Source: Cognatilysobacter terrigena
GTDB lineage: Bacteria; Pseudomonadota; Gammaproteobacteria; Xanthomonadales; Xanthomonadaceae
Direction: 5' to 3'
DNA: 59,537 nt
NCBI RefSeq assembly: GCF_004361065.1
Contig: NZ_SELT01000020.1
Coordinates: forward strand, 1 to 59,537
Shown: piece after piece, positions 8,479 through 16,812 of the stretch
Numbering within the stretch: the stretch's first letter is position 1
Layout of the letters: every line of letters starts with the position of its first letter
Translations under genes and position numbers: made by a program
Notes under the pieces: model-generated
Database searches by the model: none
What the model was told of the DNA's origin: nothing
The model's input: only the letters and a program-made list of their open reading frames with translations

Positions 8479-9584
8479 CCACCGCGGACCACATCGATAA
8501 CACGCTGCTGATCATCGGGTGACAGCTCTGGATAGATCGGCAAGCAGATCACACTATCGGCCGCCTGCCGCGCGACCGGCAAGCCGGCGGGCGCCGCGCT
8601 CGGGCGGCCGCGATACATCGGAAAGTCGCTGATAAGCGGGTAGAAATAGCGTCGACCGTAGATGCCAGCGCTCTTCAATTGGCGATACAGCTCATCACGA
8701 CTGCATCGAAATGCCTCCCGTACGAAGACGGGATAGTAGCTGCCGTTCGGCTCATGCTCGTCCATCGCTTCGAGGCGCTCCAGACCGCGGATGCTGCCGA
8801 ATGCAGCGTCGTAACGCACCGCAATCTCCCGACGGCGGTCGATGCAATCGTCAACATGCGCGAGCTGGCGAAGCCCCAGCGCAGCCTGGAACTCGTTCAT
8901 CTTGCCGTTGATTCCGGCCGCCACAACGGTCACTTCATCAGCGAACCCAAAGTTCTTGAGATAGTCGATCCGCTGCTTCGTCTGTGCGTCGCGAGAAACG
9001 ATAGCCCCGCCTTCGAAAGTGTTGAACACCTTGGTGGCGTGGAAACTCATGATGGCGAGGTCACCAAACGCAGCCAGGCTCTGCCCGCGATAGCGCGCGC
9101 CAAATCCGTGCGCGGCGTCATAGATCGTTCTTAGCCCGTACGTGTCGGCGATGCGCTGGATCGCTTCCACGTCAGCGGGTCGACCGTACACATGGACCGG
9201 CATGATCGCAGTCGTCCGCGGGGTGATAGCAGCCTCAATGCGTGCGGGGTCGATCGACAGCGAGACGGGGTCGATGTCGACAAAAACGGGCTCGATGCCG
9301 TTCCACAGAAGCGAGTGCGCGGTGGCGACGAACGAGTAAGGCGTCGTGATCACCTCACCGGAAATCCGCAGGCATTGCAGCGCCGTAATCAGCGCGATCG
9401 TCGCGTTGGCAAACAAGGATACGAATGGAACGCCCAGGTACGACGCAAGCGCGCGCTCGAACTCGCGATGAAACGCGGCGCCGTTCGTGAGGTCGCGACG
9501 CGTCCAGATGCGCTCCAGATCCGGCATCAACTCTTCGAGCGGCGGAAGGAACGGCCGGGTGACGTAGATGTCGCGATCGCTCAT
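8475..9584 (-). CDS. DegT/DnrJ/EryC1 PLP-dependent sugar aminotransferase (FdtB/QdtB-like)
   Basis: The protein has 369 residues from ATG 9584. Family signatures include FVSLFANATIALITAL (cofactor phosphate), TTPYSFVATAHSLLW, IMPVHVYGRPADVEAI, TIYDAAHGFGARY (the Asp contacting the pyridine nitrogen) and SFHATKVFNTFEGGAI with the Schiff-base lysine in HATK. HATK with FEGGAI is typical of enzymes acting on dTDP-3-keto-6-deoxyhexoses. The next gene is a hexapeptide acyltransferase, supporting synthesis of an N-acylated amino sugar. ATG 9584 was chosen over a start 12 codons upstream because it follows GAAAGGAAA and begins one base after the preceding stop. The ketoisomerase and rmlA/rmlB functions must be elsewhere. 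Confidence 0.9.
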   Translation of the reverse strand: MSDRDIYVTRPFLPPLEELMPDLERIWTRRDLTNGAAFHREFERALASYLGVPFVSLFANATIALITALQCLRISGEVITTPYSFVATAHSLLWNGIEPVFVDIDPVSLSIDPARIEAAITPRTTAIMPVHVYGRPADVEAIQRIADTYGLRTIYDAAHGFGARYRGQSLAAFGDLAIMSFHATKVFNTFEGGAIVSRDAQTKQRIDYLKNFGFADEVTVVAAGINGKMNEFQAALGLRQLAHVDDCIDRRREIAVRYDAAFGSIRGLERLEAMDEHEPNGSYYPVFVREAFRCSRDELYRQLKSAGIYGRRYFYPLISDFPMYRGRPSAAPAGLPVARQAADSVICLPIYPELSPDDQQRVIDVVRGG

Positions 9585-9585
9585 G

Positions 9586-10542
9586 TCATTTCCTTTCGGG
9601 CCCGCGGCTCCATCCATCACGTATGCCCCGCGCCATCGCTGCCAGCTGCGGCCACCTGACAGCGTCGAAAATCCCGTGGACTACTGCTGTCAGCACCAGC
9701 TTGGGGACGAGCCAGATCTTCCAAACGCGTGGCACATAGGACCGGCGGACCAGGGCCGTCGCGTTGCGGAAGAGATAGTAATGCCGACTCGGGCCACGGT
9801 ACGGCCAGATGCGCCATCCGAACCACCAGAAACGCCAAGTCTTCTCTCCCATGCGGTGGACGAAACTGATCTCCGGGACGCCGTACAGGGCTGCACCTTT
9901 TGCGCGAACGCGGAAACTCCACTCGGTGTCCACGTGATCGATGAAAAACCCGTCCTCCGGTCCGCCCAGCTCCGTGAACATTCGCGCAGAGGCCAAAGTG
10001 CCGCTGCCGTTGAGACTGGAACAGGGGACCGGTGGCCCGGCGACCGGATGCACCCGCGACCAGCGCAGTCCGCGGATTTGATGAAAGCCGTGGTCGAGGC
10101 CCGTGGCGTCGTCGATCAGACGCGGGCCCACGCATGTCAACTCCCCGAGCTGCATCACAAGTCGCTCGCGGGCCTCGACCAGGCGCTGGACCTCGCCCGC
10201 GCTAGCCTCCGTGTCCTGATCGAGGAGTAAGACGACTTCCGCACCGCGCCCCAGCGCGTGGACGATGCCGACGTTCAATGCACGTGCAAGGCCGAGGTTG
10301 CTTCCGTTGTAGATGACGTCGGCACCAACAGCTGCTGCAAGCGCATCGATTGCTTGCCGGCGACTGTGACTGGAACCGTTGTCGACGACGATGCGGTGCG
10401 CGTCTCGTGGAAGATGATTCAATTGACGCGCCAGGACGTCGAGGTCGGGCTCGAAGGTGACGGTTACGGTGGCCAGACGTCTCGACACAGCGGGCTCACA
10501 TTCGCTACTCGCGAAGGCGTGGCTCGGCGTGCCGGCACCCAT
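9586..10542 (-). CDS. Family 2 glycosyltransferase, rhamnosyltransferase-like
   Basis: The protein has 318 residues. It contains IVVDNGSSHSRRQAI, VIYNGSNLGLARALNVGI and VVLLLDQDTEASAGEV, the DQD metal-binding form typical of RfbF/RhlC-type rhamnosyltransferases, plus FFIDHVDTEWSFRVRAKG, the catalytic-base region. The C-terminal RHYYLFRNATALVRRSYVP is also usual for this family. ATG 10542 follows a GGAG at proper distance; the only start further upstream in frame is a TTG at 10563. It lies just downstream of the GT4 gene in the same operon. Rhamnose as donor sugar is a family-level guess. Confidence 0.88.
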   Translation of the reverse strand: MGAGTPSHAFASSECEPAVSRRLATVTVTFEPDLDVLARQLNHLPRDAHRIVVDNGSSHSRRQAIDALAAAVGADVIYNGSNLGLARALNVGIVHALGRGAEVVLLLDQDTEASAGEVQRLVEARERLVMQLGELTCVGPRLIDDATGLDHGFHQIRGLRWSRVHPVAGPPVPCSSLNGSGTLASARMFTELGGPEDGFFIDHVDTEWSFRVRAKGAALYGVPEISFVHRMGEKTWRFWWFGWRIWPYRGPSRHYYLFRNATALVRRSYVPRVWKIWLVPKLVLTAVVHGIFDAVRWPQLAAMARGIRDGWSRGPERK

Positions 10543-10546
10543 TCGA

Positions 10547-11773
10547 CTAAACTCCGCGCCCAATTTCGCGCTTCAACAGCGCGGCGTAGCGGCTTGCCAC
10601 GCTAGTCCAATCGAGCTGTGACAGTGCGGCCTGGCGTGCGGCGATCGCACGCGAACGTGCTCCGTCAGGGTCATCCAGGACCGCCGAGATCGCGTCTACA
10701 AGTGCAGCTGTATCGACTGCGTCCACACGGGCCAGATGTCCGCCTGCAATCCGCTCGAGTTCAACCGACGCTGCTACACGTCCGATGATCGCAGGGCATT
10801 CGCACCCGACCGCTTCAATGGCAACGAGGCCCAGACCCTCCTGATCGCCGGAACTTGCTTCCACGAACGGGGCGACGAAGACCGCCGCGCGCCGGTAGTA
10901 CGCGGGCAGCCCGGAGTGACGCACAGCGCCTTCAAAACTTATGAACGCATCGAGTCCGGCATCGAGCACCTGCTGCTGCAACGCCGGTGCGTCGGGGCCG
11001 CTTCCCACTATCGTCAGGCGCGCGTTGGGGTGACGCCGAAGCAACTCCGGCATCGCGGCAACAAGATGCCTGACGCCCTTCTTTTCGACGAGGCGGCCGA
11101 CGAAAAGGATCTCGTCGTCACGACGCACGACGGAGCGGTCGGGCGCAAAAAGGCACGTCAAATCGACCCCCATCGGCATGACCTCGACATCGCCCCTGAA
11201 GCCGAGGCGCTCGACCGATTCGCGCATTGGGGAGCTTACAACCGTAACGCACGAGGCAATTCGCAATGCAGCACGCTTGGCCCAACGGCCAAGGAGGCCC
11301 CGGAACATGAAGAGGTCACCGCCGTGCGATGTCAGCACGACGGGCGGCAGACGTCTCACCGCAAGTCCAGCGGCGGCCAGTGCCATGCCTTGCGGTATCA
11401 GCCAATGCGCATGCACGACATCGAATGCGCCGCGCGTGAGGGCGCGCCAGGTCGCATGTATCTGCGCCGCAAAGAAAAGTGGGAGAATGAACCAACACAG
11501 CGGTCGCCGCCGCAGGTTCGATGCGAGTCCTCCGGCGTGGACGAGCGTTTCCAGGCTCGCCGGCCCATATCGATAGCGCTGAATGTCCACGCCGTCCAAC
11601 GCTTCCCGCACGGATGCGCCATCGGCGTGCGGAGTCAGGACGGTAACCTCAAAGTCCCGCACCAAACGGCGACACAGTTCGTGGACGAAGCCCGGCTCGG
11701 TGTCACCGGCCCAACGCGGGTATGTCGACGCGAGGACAAGCAAACGATGCCGCGCGTCAGGTGCGTCGGACAT
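10547..11773 (-). CDS. Family 4 (GT-B) glycosyltransferase
   Basis: The protein has 408 residues with two Rossmann-like halves. The N-terminal half has LLVLASTYPRWAGDTEPGFVHE and VVHAHWLIPQGM (acceptor side). The C-terminal half has ILFVGRLVEKKGVRHLV, ARLTIVGSGPDAPAL and EGLGLVAIEAVGCECPAI, where the E-x7-E type motif binds the nucleotide-sugar phosphates. It is a retaining cytoplasmic transferase that probably extends the lipid-linked glycan. It shares one base with the stop of the DPM1-like gene upstream, so it is translationally coupled to it. Confidence 0.91.
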   Translation of the reverse strand: MSDAPDARHRLLVLASTYPRWAGDTEPGFVHELCRRLVRDFEVTVLTPHADGASVREALDGVDIQRYRYGPASLETLVHAGGLASNLRRRPLCWFILPLFFAAQIHATWRALTRGAFDVVHAHWLIPQGMALAAAGLAVRRLPPVVLTSHGGDLFMFRGLLGRWAKRAALRIASCVTVVSSPMRESVERLGFRGDVEVMPMGVDLTCLFAPDRSVVRRDDEILFVGRLVEKKGVRHLVAAMPELLRRHPNARLTIVGSGPDAPALQQQVLDAGLDAFISFEGAVRHSGLPAYYRRAAVFVAPFVEASSGDQEGLGLVAIEAVGCECPAIIGRVAASVELERIAGGHLARVDAVDTAALVDAISAVLDDPDGARSRAIAARQAALSQLDWTSVASRYAALLKREIGRGV

Positions 11774-12642
11774 CAGCGCCTGCCTGTTTCGTCGCGCGCC
11801 GTCAGGTACGTCAGCGACGTGATCTGCTCTGAAACCAACCCGATGAGAAAGACGATCACCGATGCGCTGAGTAGCAGAGCGCTCATGTTGGTGAACCGGT
11901 GCTGCGTGGCGAAGGTGTACGCGTAATAGGCGATGCCCAAACCACCGAACGTCACCGATACCGGCGCAAAAAGCTTGAGCGGCGAATAAAGGGTCGCGAT
12001 TTTGAAGATGATTAAAAGAAATCGCACGCCGTCCCGCAACGGGCGGATGTGGCTGCGACCGATGCGCTGCGCAACCGGAATAGGCACGTAGGCGACCGGA
12101 TATCCGCTGCGGAAGAAGGCCATCGTCGACGTTGTTGGATATGAGAAACCGTTCGGCAGGAGATGCAGGAACTCGCGGAAGCGCGCAGCCCGAACGGCCC
12201 GGAACCCGGAAGTGAGGTCGGCGACCAGGTGACCGGTCATCCAGCTGGCAAGCCGATTGTAGAAGGCGTTGGCAACACCGCGGCTTCGGTTAGCCTGCCC
12301 GCTTGCATCACGCGCGCCGACGACCATGTCGTATCCGTCGTCCAGCCGCCTCAGCAACACGTCGATGTGCGAGGGGTCATGCTGTCCATCGGCATCCATG
12401 AAGACGATGATGTCGCCATTCGCCGCACGCGCGCCTCGCTTGATCGCCGCGCCATTGCCCATGGAATAAGGCGAGGAGAGGACCCGTGCTCCGTGCTCAC
12501 GAGCAACGCGGGCGGTGGCGTCCGTGGACCCGTCGTCCGACACGATCACTTCGGCATCAGGAAAAGCCGCTCGCAAAATAGGCAATGTCTTCGCGAGCCC
12601 TGCTTCTTCGTTTTTCGCGGGCAGTACGATCGTCAGCGACAT
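11773..12642 (-). CDS. DPM1/undecaprenyl-phosphate-type glycosyltransferase (GT2), first gene of the glycan operon
   Basis: The 289-residue protein begins with a GT2 domain (SLTIVLPAKNEEAGLAKTLP, VIVSDDGSTDATARVA, IIVFMDADGQHDP with the DADGQ catalytic stretch) and ends with two hydrophobic segments around residues 212-235 and 248-272. This is the layout of dolichyl/undecaprenyl-phosphate mannosyl- or glucosyltransferases that load a sugar on the membrane lipid. An AGGAA Shine-Dalgarno precedes ATG 12642. Polyisoprenyl-phosphate sugars are the donors for GT-C enzymes, so this gene could supply the two GT-C-like proteins at 423-4137. That link is inference. Confidence 0.9.
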   Translation of the reverse strand: MSLTIVLPAKNEEAGLAKTLPILRAAFPDAEVIVSDDGSTDATARVAREHGARVLSSPYSMGNGAAIKRGARAANGDIIVFMDADGQHDPSHIDVLLRRLDDGYDMVVGARDASGQANRSRGVANAFYNRLASWMTGHLVADLTSGFRAVRAARFREFLHLLPNGFSYPTTSTMAFFRSGYPVAYVPIPVAQRIGRSHIRPLRDGVRFLLIIFKIATLYSPLKLFAPVSVTFGGLGIAYYAYTFATQHRFTNMSALLLSASVIVFLIGLVSEQITSLTYLTARDETGRR

Positions 12643-12944
12643 CCCGATTCCTGTTGATGGCCGTTGTCAGGCGCTCGCCCAAGGCTTTACGCCGACGTCG
12701 CCCTCGAAGCGGAGATCAGCGCCGATCGAAGGCATTGCGTCAACGCCTGCTCGGTCCCCGTCTCCCTCTAGGCGACCTGGTGGCTCCGCGAGCGGCCCGT
12801 CGGAAGTGTCGTCGCTGGCGACCGGCCGCCGCCCGCGCCGTTCCTGAAGGGCGCCAGGACGATAGTCGAAAATGGCGGTGTCGTCCGCAATGCGTGGCCC
12901 GGATTTTGCGTTAGAGTCCTGAGAGGGGCTGGAAAAGGGTCAAC
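12643..12944. other. Divergent intergenic region between the glycan operon and pilB
   Basis: These 302 bases separate two divergent transcription units and contain no credible gene. The only recognisable element is the sigma-54-like site next to pilB (12895-12910). A promoter for the minus-strand glycan operon must also lie here or close by, but no convincing -35/-10 pair could be identified. Confidence 0.6.
12895..12910 (+). promoter_or_regulatory. Sigma-54-like promoter upstream of pilB
   Basis: TGGCCC (12895-12900), five bases, then TTGCG (12906-12910) has GG and GC at the spacing required for a -24/-12 promoter and differs from TGGCAC-N5-TTGCA at two positions. It ends 34 bases before the pilB ATG, giving a short leader. 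It matches the promoter class in front of the second pilin gene, so pilin and assembly machinery may share RpoN control. Confidence 0.65.
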
Positions 12945-14672
12945 ATGAATACCGTCGCTGCCGCCAATCTGGTGGGGATCACGGGCATTGCCCGTCGTCT
13001 GGTGCTCGACGGAGCGCTGGATGAGAGCGTCGCGCGCGAGGCCATGTCCGCCGCGACCACGGAAAAGAAGCCGCTCGCGGTCTACCTGTCGGACCGCCGG
13101 CTGGTGTCGGCCGCCAGCATGGCCGCCGCCAATTCGGTCGAGTTCGGGGTACCGCTGCTCGACGCGAACGCGTTCGACCCCAGCCAGTCGGCCATCAAGC
13201 TGGTCAACGAGGAACTGCTCCGCAAGCATGGGGTGCTGCCGCTGTTCAGGCGCGGCAACCGGCTGTTCGTCGGCGTCACCGACCCGACGAACTCGCACGC
13301 GCTCGACGAAATCAAGTTCCAGACGAACCTGGCCGTCGAAGGCATCCTGGTCGACGCCGACACGATCGCCCGCTGCCTGGACCGCTGGGCAGACACCTCC
13401 GACACGCTCGGCGACGGCGGCGGCGATGACGAGGGCCTCGAGAACCTGGAAGTCGGCAAGGACGACGACTTGGGTGCGGCCGGCGACTCCGGCGTCGACG
13501 CCAAGGGCGACGACACACCCGTCGTCCGCTTCGTCAACAAGGTTCTGGTCGACGCGATCCGTCGCGGCGCTTCGGACATCCACTTCGAGCCCTACGAGAC
13601 GGATTTCCGGGTGCGCATGCGCATCGACGGCATCCTGAAGAACGTCGCGAAGGCGCCGTCGAAGCTCTCGACCCGAATCGCCGCGCGCCTGAAGGTCATG
13701 GCGCAGCTGGACATCGCGGAAAAGCGAGTCCCGCAGGACGGGCGCATCAAGCTCAACCTGTCCAAGACGAAGCAGATCGACTTCCGCGCGAGCACCCTGC
13801 CGACGCTGTTCGGCGAGAAGGTGGTGCTGCGTATCCTCGACGGCAGCGCGGCCAAGCTCGGCATCGACAAGCTCGGCTACGAGGACGACCAGAAGGATCT
13901 GTTCCTCAGCGCTATCGCCAAGCCCTACGGCATGGTGCTCGTGACCGGCCCGACTGGCTCGGGTAAGACGGTGTCGCTCTATACGGCGCTCAACATCCTC
14001 AACGACGAGACCCGCAACATCTCGACGGTCGAGGATCCGGTCGAAATCCGCGTCGCGGGCATCAATCAGGTCCAGCAGAACCAGAAGCGCGGCATGACGT
14101 TCGCCGCCGCCCTGCGCTCGTTCCTGCGCCAGGACCCGGACGTCATCATGGTCGGCGAAATCCGCGACCTCGAGACGGCCGAGATCGCCGTCAAGGCGGC
14201 GCAGACCGGTCACATGGTGCTGTCGACCCTGCACACGAACGACGCGCCGCAGACCGTCGCCCGCCTGATGAACATGGGCATCGCGCCCTACAACATCATT
14301 TCGTCGGTCTCGCTGATCATCGCCCAGCGTCTCGCCCGCCGCCTGCATGACTGCAAGCGCCCGGTCCAGCTCCCCGAGCACGCCCTGATCGCCGAGGGCT
14401 TCACGCCCGAGGAAATCGCGACCGGCTTCACGGTGTACGAAGCCGTTGGTTGCCCGGATTGCACCGAGGGGTACAAGGGGCGGACGGGCATCTACCAGGT
14501 CATGCCGATGACGGAAGAGATCCAGGCGATCATTCTGGAAGGCGGGAACGCCATGCAGATCGCTCAGGCGTCGCAACGTTCTGGCATCCGGGATCTGCGC
14601 CAGTCCGCGCTCATGAAGGTGCGCAACGGCGTCACCAGCCTTGCCGAAATCAACCGCGTCACGAAGGACTAA
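12945..14672 (+). CDS. pilB: Type IV pilus extension ATPase PilB
   Basis: This 575-residue cytoplasmic ATPase powers pilus polymerisation. An N-terminal MshEN/T2SSE_N region (about 5-150) precedes the secretion ATPase core. Walker A GPTGSGKT is at 335-342, the Asp box includes STVEDPVEIRVAGINQVQ, Walker B VIMVGEIRD is near 399-407, and the His box includes GHMVLSTLHTNDAPQ. Near the C-terminus GCPDC (Cys503, Cys506) is the second half of the zinc motif. The first half is only LHDC (Cys470), so the usual first cysteine is replaced by leucine. MshEN domains bind cyclic di-GMP in some homologues. It is followed 11 bases later by pilC and is preceded by a sigma-54-like site. Confidence 0.97.
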   Translation: MNTVAAANLVGITGIARRLVLDGALDESVAREAMSAATTEKKPLAVYLSDRRLVSAASMAAANSVEFGVPLLDANAFDPSQSAIKLVNEELLRKHGVLPLFRRGNRLFVGVTDPTNSHALDEIKFQTNLAVEGILVDADTIARCLDRWADTSDTLGDGGGDDEGLENLEVGKDDDLGAAGDSGVDAKGDDTPVVRFVNKVLVDAIRRGASDIHFEPYETDFRVRMRIDGILKNVAKAPSKLSTRIAARLKVMAQLDIAEKRVPQDGRIKLNLSKTKQIDFRASTLPTLFGEKVVLRILDGSAAKLGIDKLGYEDDQKDLFLSAIAKPYGMVLVTGPTGSGKTVSLYTALNILNDETRNISTVEDPVEIRVAGINQVQQNQKRGMTFAAALRSFLRQDPDVIMVGEIRDLETAEIAVKAAQTGHMVLSTLHTNDAPQTVARLMNMGIAPYNIISSVSLIIAQRLARRLHDCKRPVQLPEHALIAEGFTPEEIATGFTVYEAVGCPDCTEGYKGRTGIYQVMPMTEEIQAIILEGGNAMQIAQASQRSGIRDLRQSALMKVRNGVTSLAEINRVTKD

Positions 14673-14683
14673 GGGACTAAGCC

Positions 14684-15934
14684 ATGTCCGCGAGCCGATC
14701 GACAGTCAAAACCACCGCCCGCGCCAACGACGGCCTGCAGACCTTCACCTGGGTCGGCAAGGACAAGCGCGGCGTCGTCATGAAGGGCGAGCAGGCGGCG
14801 AAGAACATCAACCTGGTCAAGGCGGAACTGCGCCGGCAGGGAATCACGCCGCAGACGGTGAAGCCGAAGTCGAAGCCTCTGTTCGGTGCGGCCGGCAGCG
14901 CGATCAAGCCGCGTGACATCGCGATCTTCAGCCGCCAGATCGCCACGATGATGAAATCGGGCGTGCCGATCGTGAGCGCGCTCGAGATCATCGGCAACGG
15001 CAACAAGAATCCGCGCATGCGCGCGATGGTCGACTCGATCCGGGGCGACATCCAGGGCGGCATGTCGTTCACCGAGGCGCTGACCAAGCATCCGGTGCAG
15101 TTCGACGAGCTCTACCGCAACCTCGTCCGTGCCGGCGAAGCCGCAGGCGTGCTCGAGACGGTGCTCGATACGATCGCCACCTACAAGGAAAACCTCGAGG
15201 CACTGAAGGGCAAGATCAAGAAGGCGATGTTCTACCCGGCGATGGTCGTCGCCGTTGCGCTGATCGTCAGCGCGATTCTTCTCGTGTTCGTCGTGCCGCA
15301 GTTCCAGGAAGTGTTCAAGGGCTTCGGCGCCGACCTGCCCGCCTTCACACTGATGATCATCCACCTCAGCGACTTCATGGTGTCGTGGTGGTGGCTGATG
15401 CTGCTTGGACTTATCGGCGCAGGCGTCGCATTCATTGCGGCGAAGAAGCGCTCGCTCGCGTTCCAGCACTTCCTCGATCGCATGATCCTGAAGGTGCCGG
15501 TGATCGGCCAGATCATGCACAACTCATCGATCGCACGCTTCTCGCGCACGCTCGGCGTTACGTTCAAGGCGGGCGTGCCGCTGGTCGAGGCGCTGGATAC
15601 CGTCGCAGGCGCAACGGGTAACGCGGTCTACACCGACGCGGTCTATCGCATCCGCGACGACGTGGCGGTCGGCTACCCGGTCAACATGGCGATGAAGCAG
15701 GTCAACCTGTTCCCGCACATGGTCATCCAGATGACGGCGATCGGCGAAGAAGCCGGCGCGCTCGACACCATGCTCTTCAAGGTCGCCGAGTTCTATGAGC
15801 AGGAGGTCAACAACGCGGTCGACGCGCTGTCCAGCCTGCTCGAGCCGATGATCATGGTGTTCCTCGGCGTGATCGTCGGCGGCATGGTCGTGGCCATGTA
15901 CCTGCCGATCTTCAAGCTCGCTTCGGTCGTCTGA
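14684..15934 (+). CDS. pilC: Type IV pilus inner-membrane platform protein PilC
   Basis: The 416-residue protein has two homologous T2SSF domains, each ending in membrane segments. Typical features are FTWVGKDKRG at the start, IAIFSRQIATMMKSGVPIVSALEI in the first domain, FSRTLGVTFKAGVPLVEALDTVAG in the second, and the terminal helix EPMIMVFLGVIVGGMVVAMYLPIF. PilC couples PilB ATPase motion to pilin insertion into the fibre. Family-average length. It lies between pilB and pilD with gaps of 11 and 6 bases. Confidence 0.97.
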   Translation: MSASRSTVKTTARANDGLQTFTWVGKDKRGVVMKGEQAAKNINLVKAELRRQGITPQTVKPKSKPLFGAAGSAIKPRDIAIFSRQIATMMKSGVPIVSALEIIGNGNKNPRMRAMVDSIRGDIQGGMSFTEALTKHPVQFDELYRNLVRAGEAAGVLETVLDTIATYKENLEALKGKIKKAMFYPAMVVAVALIVSAILLVFVVPQFQEVFKGFGADLPAFTLMIIHLSDFMVSWWWLMLLGLIGAGVAFIAAKKRSLAFQHFLDRMILKVPVIGQIMHNSSIARFSRTLGVTFKAGVPLVEALDTVAGATGNAVYTDAVYRIRDDVAVGYPVNMAMKQVNLFPHMVIQMTAIGEEAGALDTMLFKVAEFYEQEVNNAVDALSSLLEPMIMVFLGVIVGGMVVAMYLPIFKLASVV

Positions 15935-15940
15935 CGCTGG

Positions 15941-16804
15941 ATGGCGTTTCTCGATCAGAACCCCCAGCTCGGTTACCCGCTCGCAGCAGGCTTCGGCCTG
16001 CTGGTAGGCAGTTTCCTCAACGTCGTCATCCTCCGGCTGCCGACGCGGCTGGAGTGGACGTGGAAGCGCGATTCGCGCGAAGTGCTCGGGCTCGACGAGG
16101 TCTACGACCCGCCGCCGCCGGGCATCGTGGTCGAGCGCTCGCATTGCCCGCACTGCAAGCACGTCCTCAGCTGGTACGAGAACATCCCGCTCTTCAGCTG
16201 GCTGGCGTTGAGGGGCCGCTGCCGGCACTGCAAGGCGCCGATTTCGCCGCAGTACCCGCTCGTCGAACTCATGACGATGCTGCTGTTCCTCGCCTGCGTG
16301 GCCCGTTTCGGGTTCGGCTGGCAGGGTTTCGGCGCGATGCTGTTCACCGGCTTCCTGATCTCGATGTCGGGCATCGACCTGCGCACGCAGCTGTTGCCCG
16401 ATTCACTGACGCTCCCGTTGATGTGGCTGGGCCTGATCGCGGCGTCGGACCATCTCTACATCCCCGCCAAGCCCGCGCTGATCGGCGCGGCCGTGGGCTA
16501 CGCGAGCCTGTGGTCGGTGTGGTGGCTGTTCAAGCAGCTCACCGGCAAGGAAGGCATGGGGCACGGTGACTTCAAGCTGCTCGCAGCGATCGGTGCGTGG
16601 ACGGGTCTGCGGGGCATCCTGCCGACGATACTGATCGCCTCGCTCGCGGGCGCGATCATCGGCTCGATCTGGCTGGCGATGAAGGGCCGCGATCGCGCAA
16701 CGCCGATTCCCTTCGGCCCCTATCTCGCGATCGGCGGCTGGATCGTGTTTTTCTGGGGCGACACGCTGGTCAACAGCTACCTGCAGTTCGCGCACCTGCG
16801 TTGA
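15941..16804 (+). CDS. pilD: Prepilin peptidase/N-methyltransferase PilD
   Basis: This 287-residue membrane enzyme cleaves the prepilin leader after glycine and methylates the new N-terminal residue. GLLVGSFLNVVILRLP lies in the first helix. A cytoplasmic domain carries two CxxC pairs (HCPHCKH and GRCRHCKAP), the zinc motif of bifunctional enzymes. The aspartyl protease residues are in GIDLRTQLLPDSLTLP and the GxGDFK-type motif GMGHGDFKLLAAIGAW. It would process both pilins in this window. It is the last gene of the pilB-pilC-pilD set; the next gene starts 8 bases further on. Confidence 0.97.
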   Translation: MAFLDQNPQLGYPLAAGFGLLVGSFLNVVILRLPTRLEWTWKRDSREVLGLDEVYDPPPPGIVVERSHCPHCKHVLSWYENIPLFSWLALRGRCRHCKAPISPQYPLVELMTMLLFLACVARFGFGWQGFGAMLFTGFLISMSGIDLRTQLLPDSLTLPLMWLGLIAASDHLYIPAKPALIGAAVGYASLWSVWWLFKQLTGKEGMGHGDFKLLAAIGAWTGLRGILPTILIASLAGAIIGSIWLAMKGRDRATPIPFGPYLAIGGWIVFFWGDTLVNSYLQFAHLR

Positions 16805-16812
16805 CCTCGGGT

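Noticed and set aside
12768-14576. A 602-codon open frame on the minus strand opposite pilB.
   Set aside because: pilB is unambiguous on the other strand; the antisense translation has no domain.
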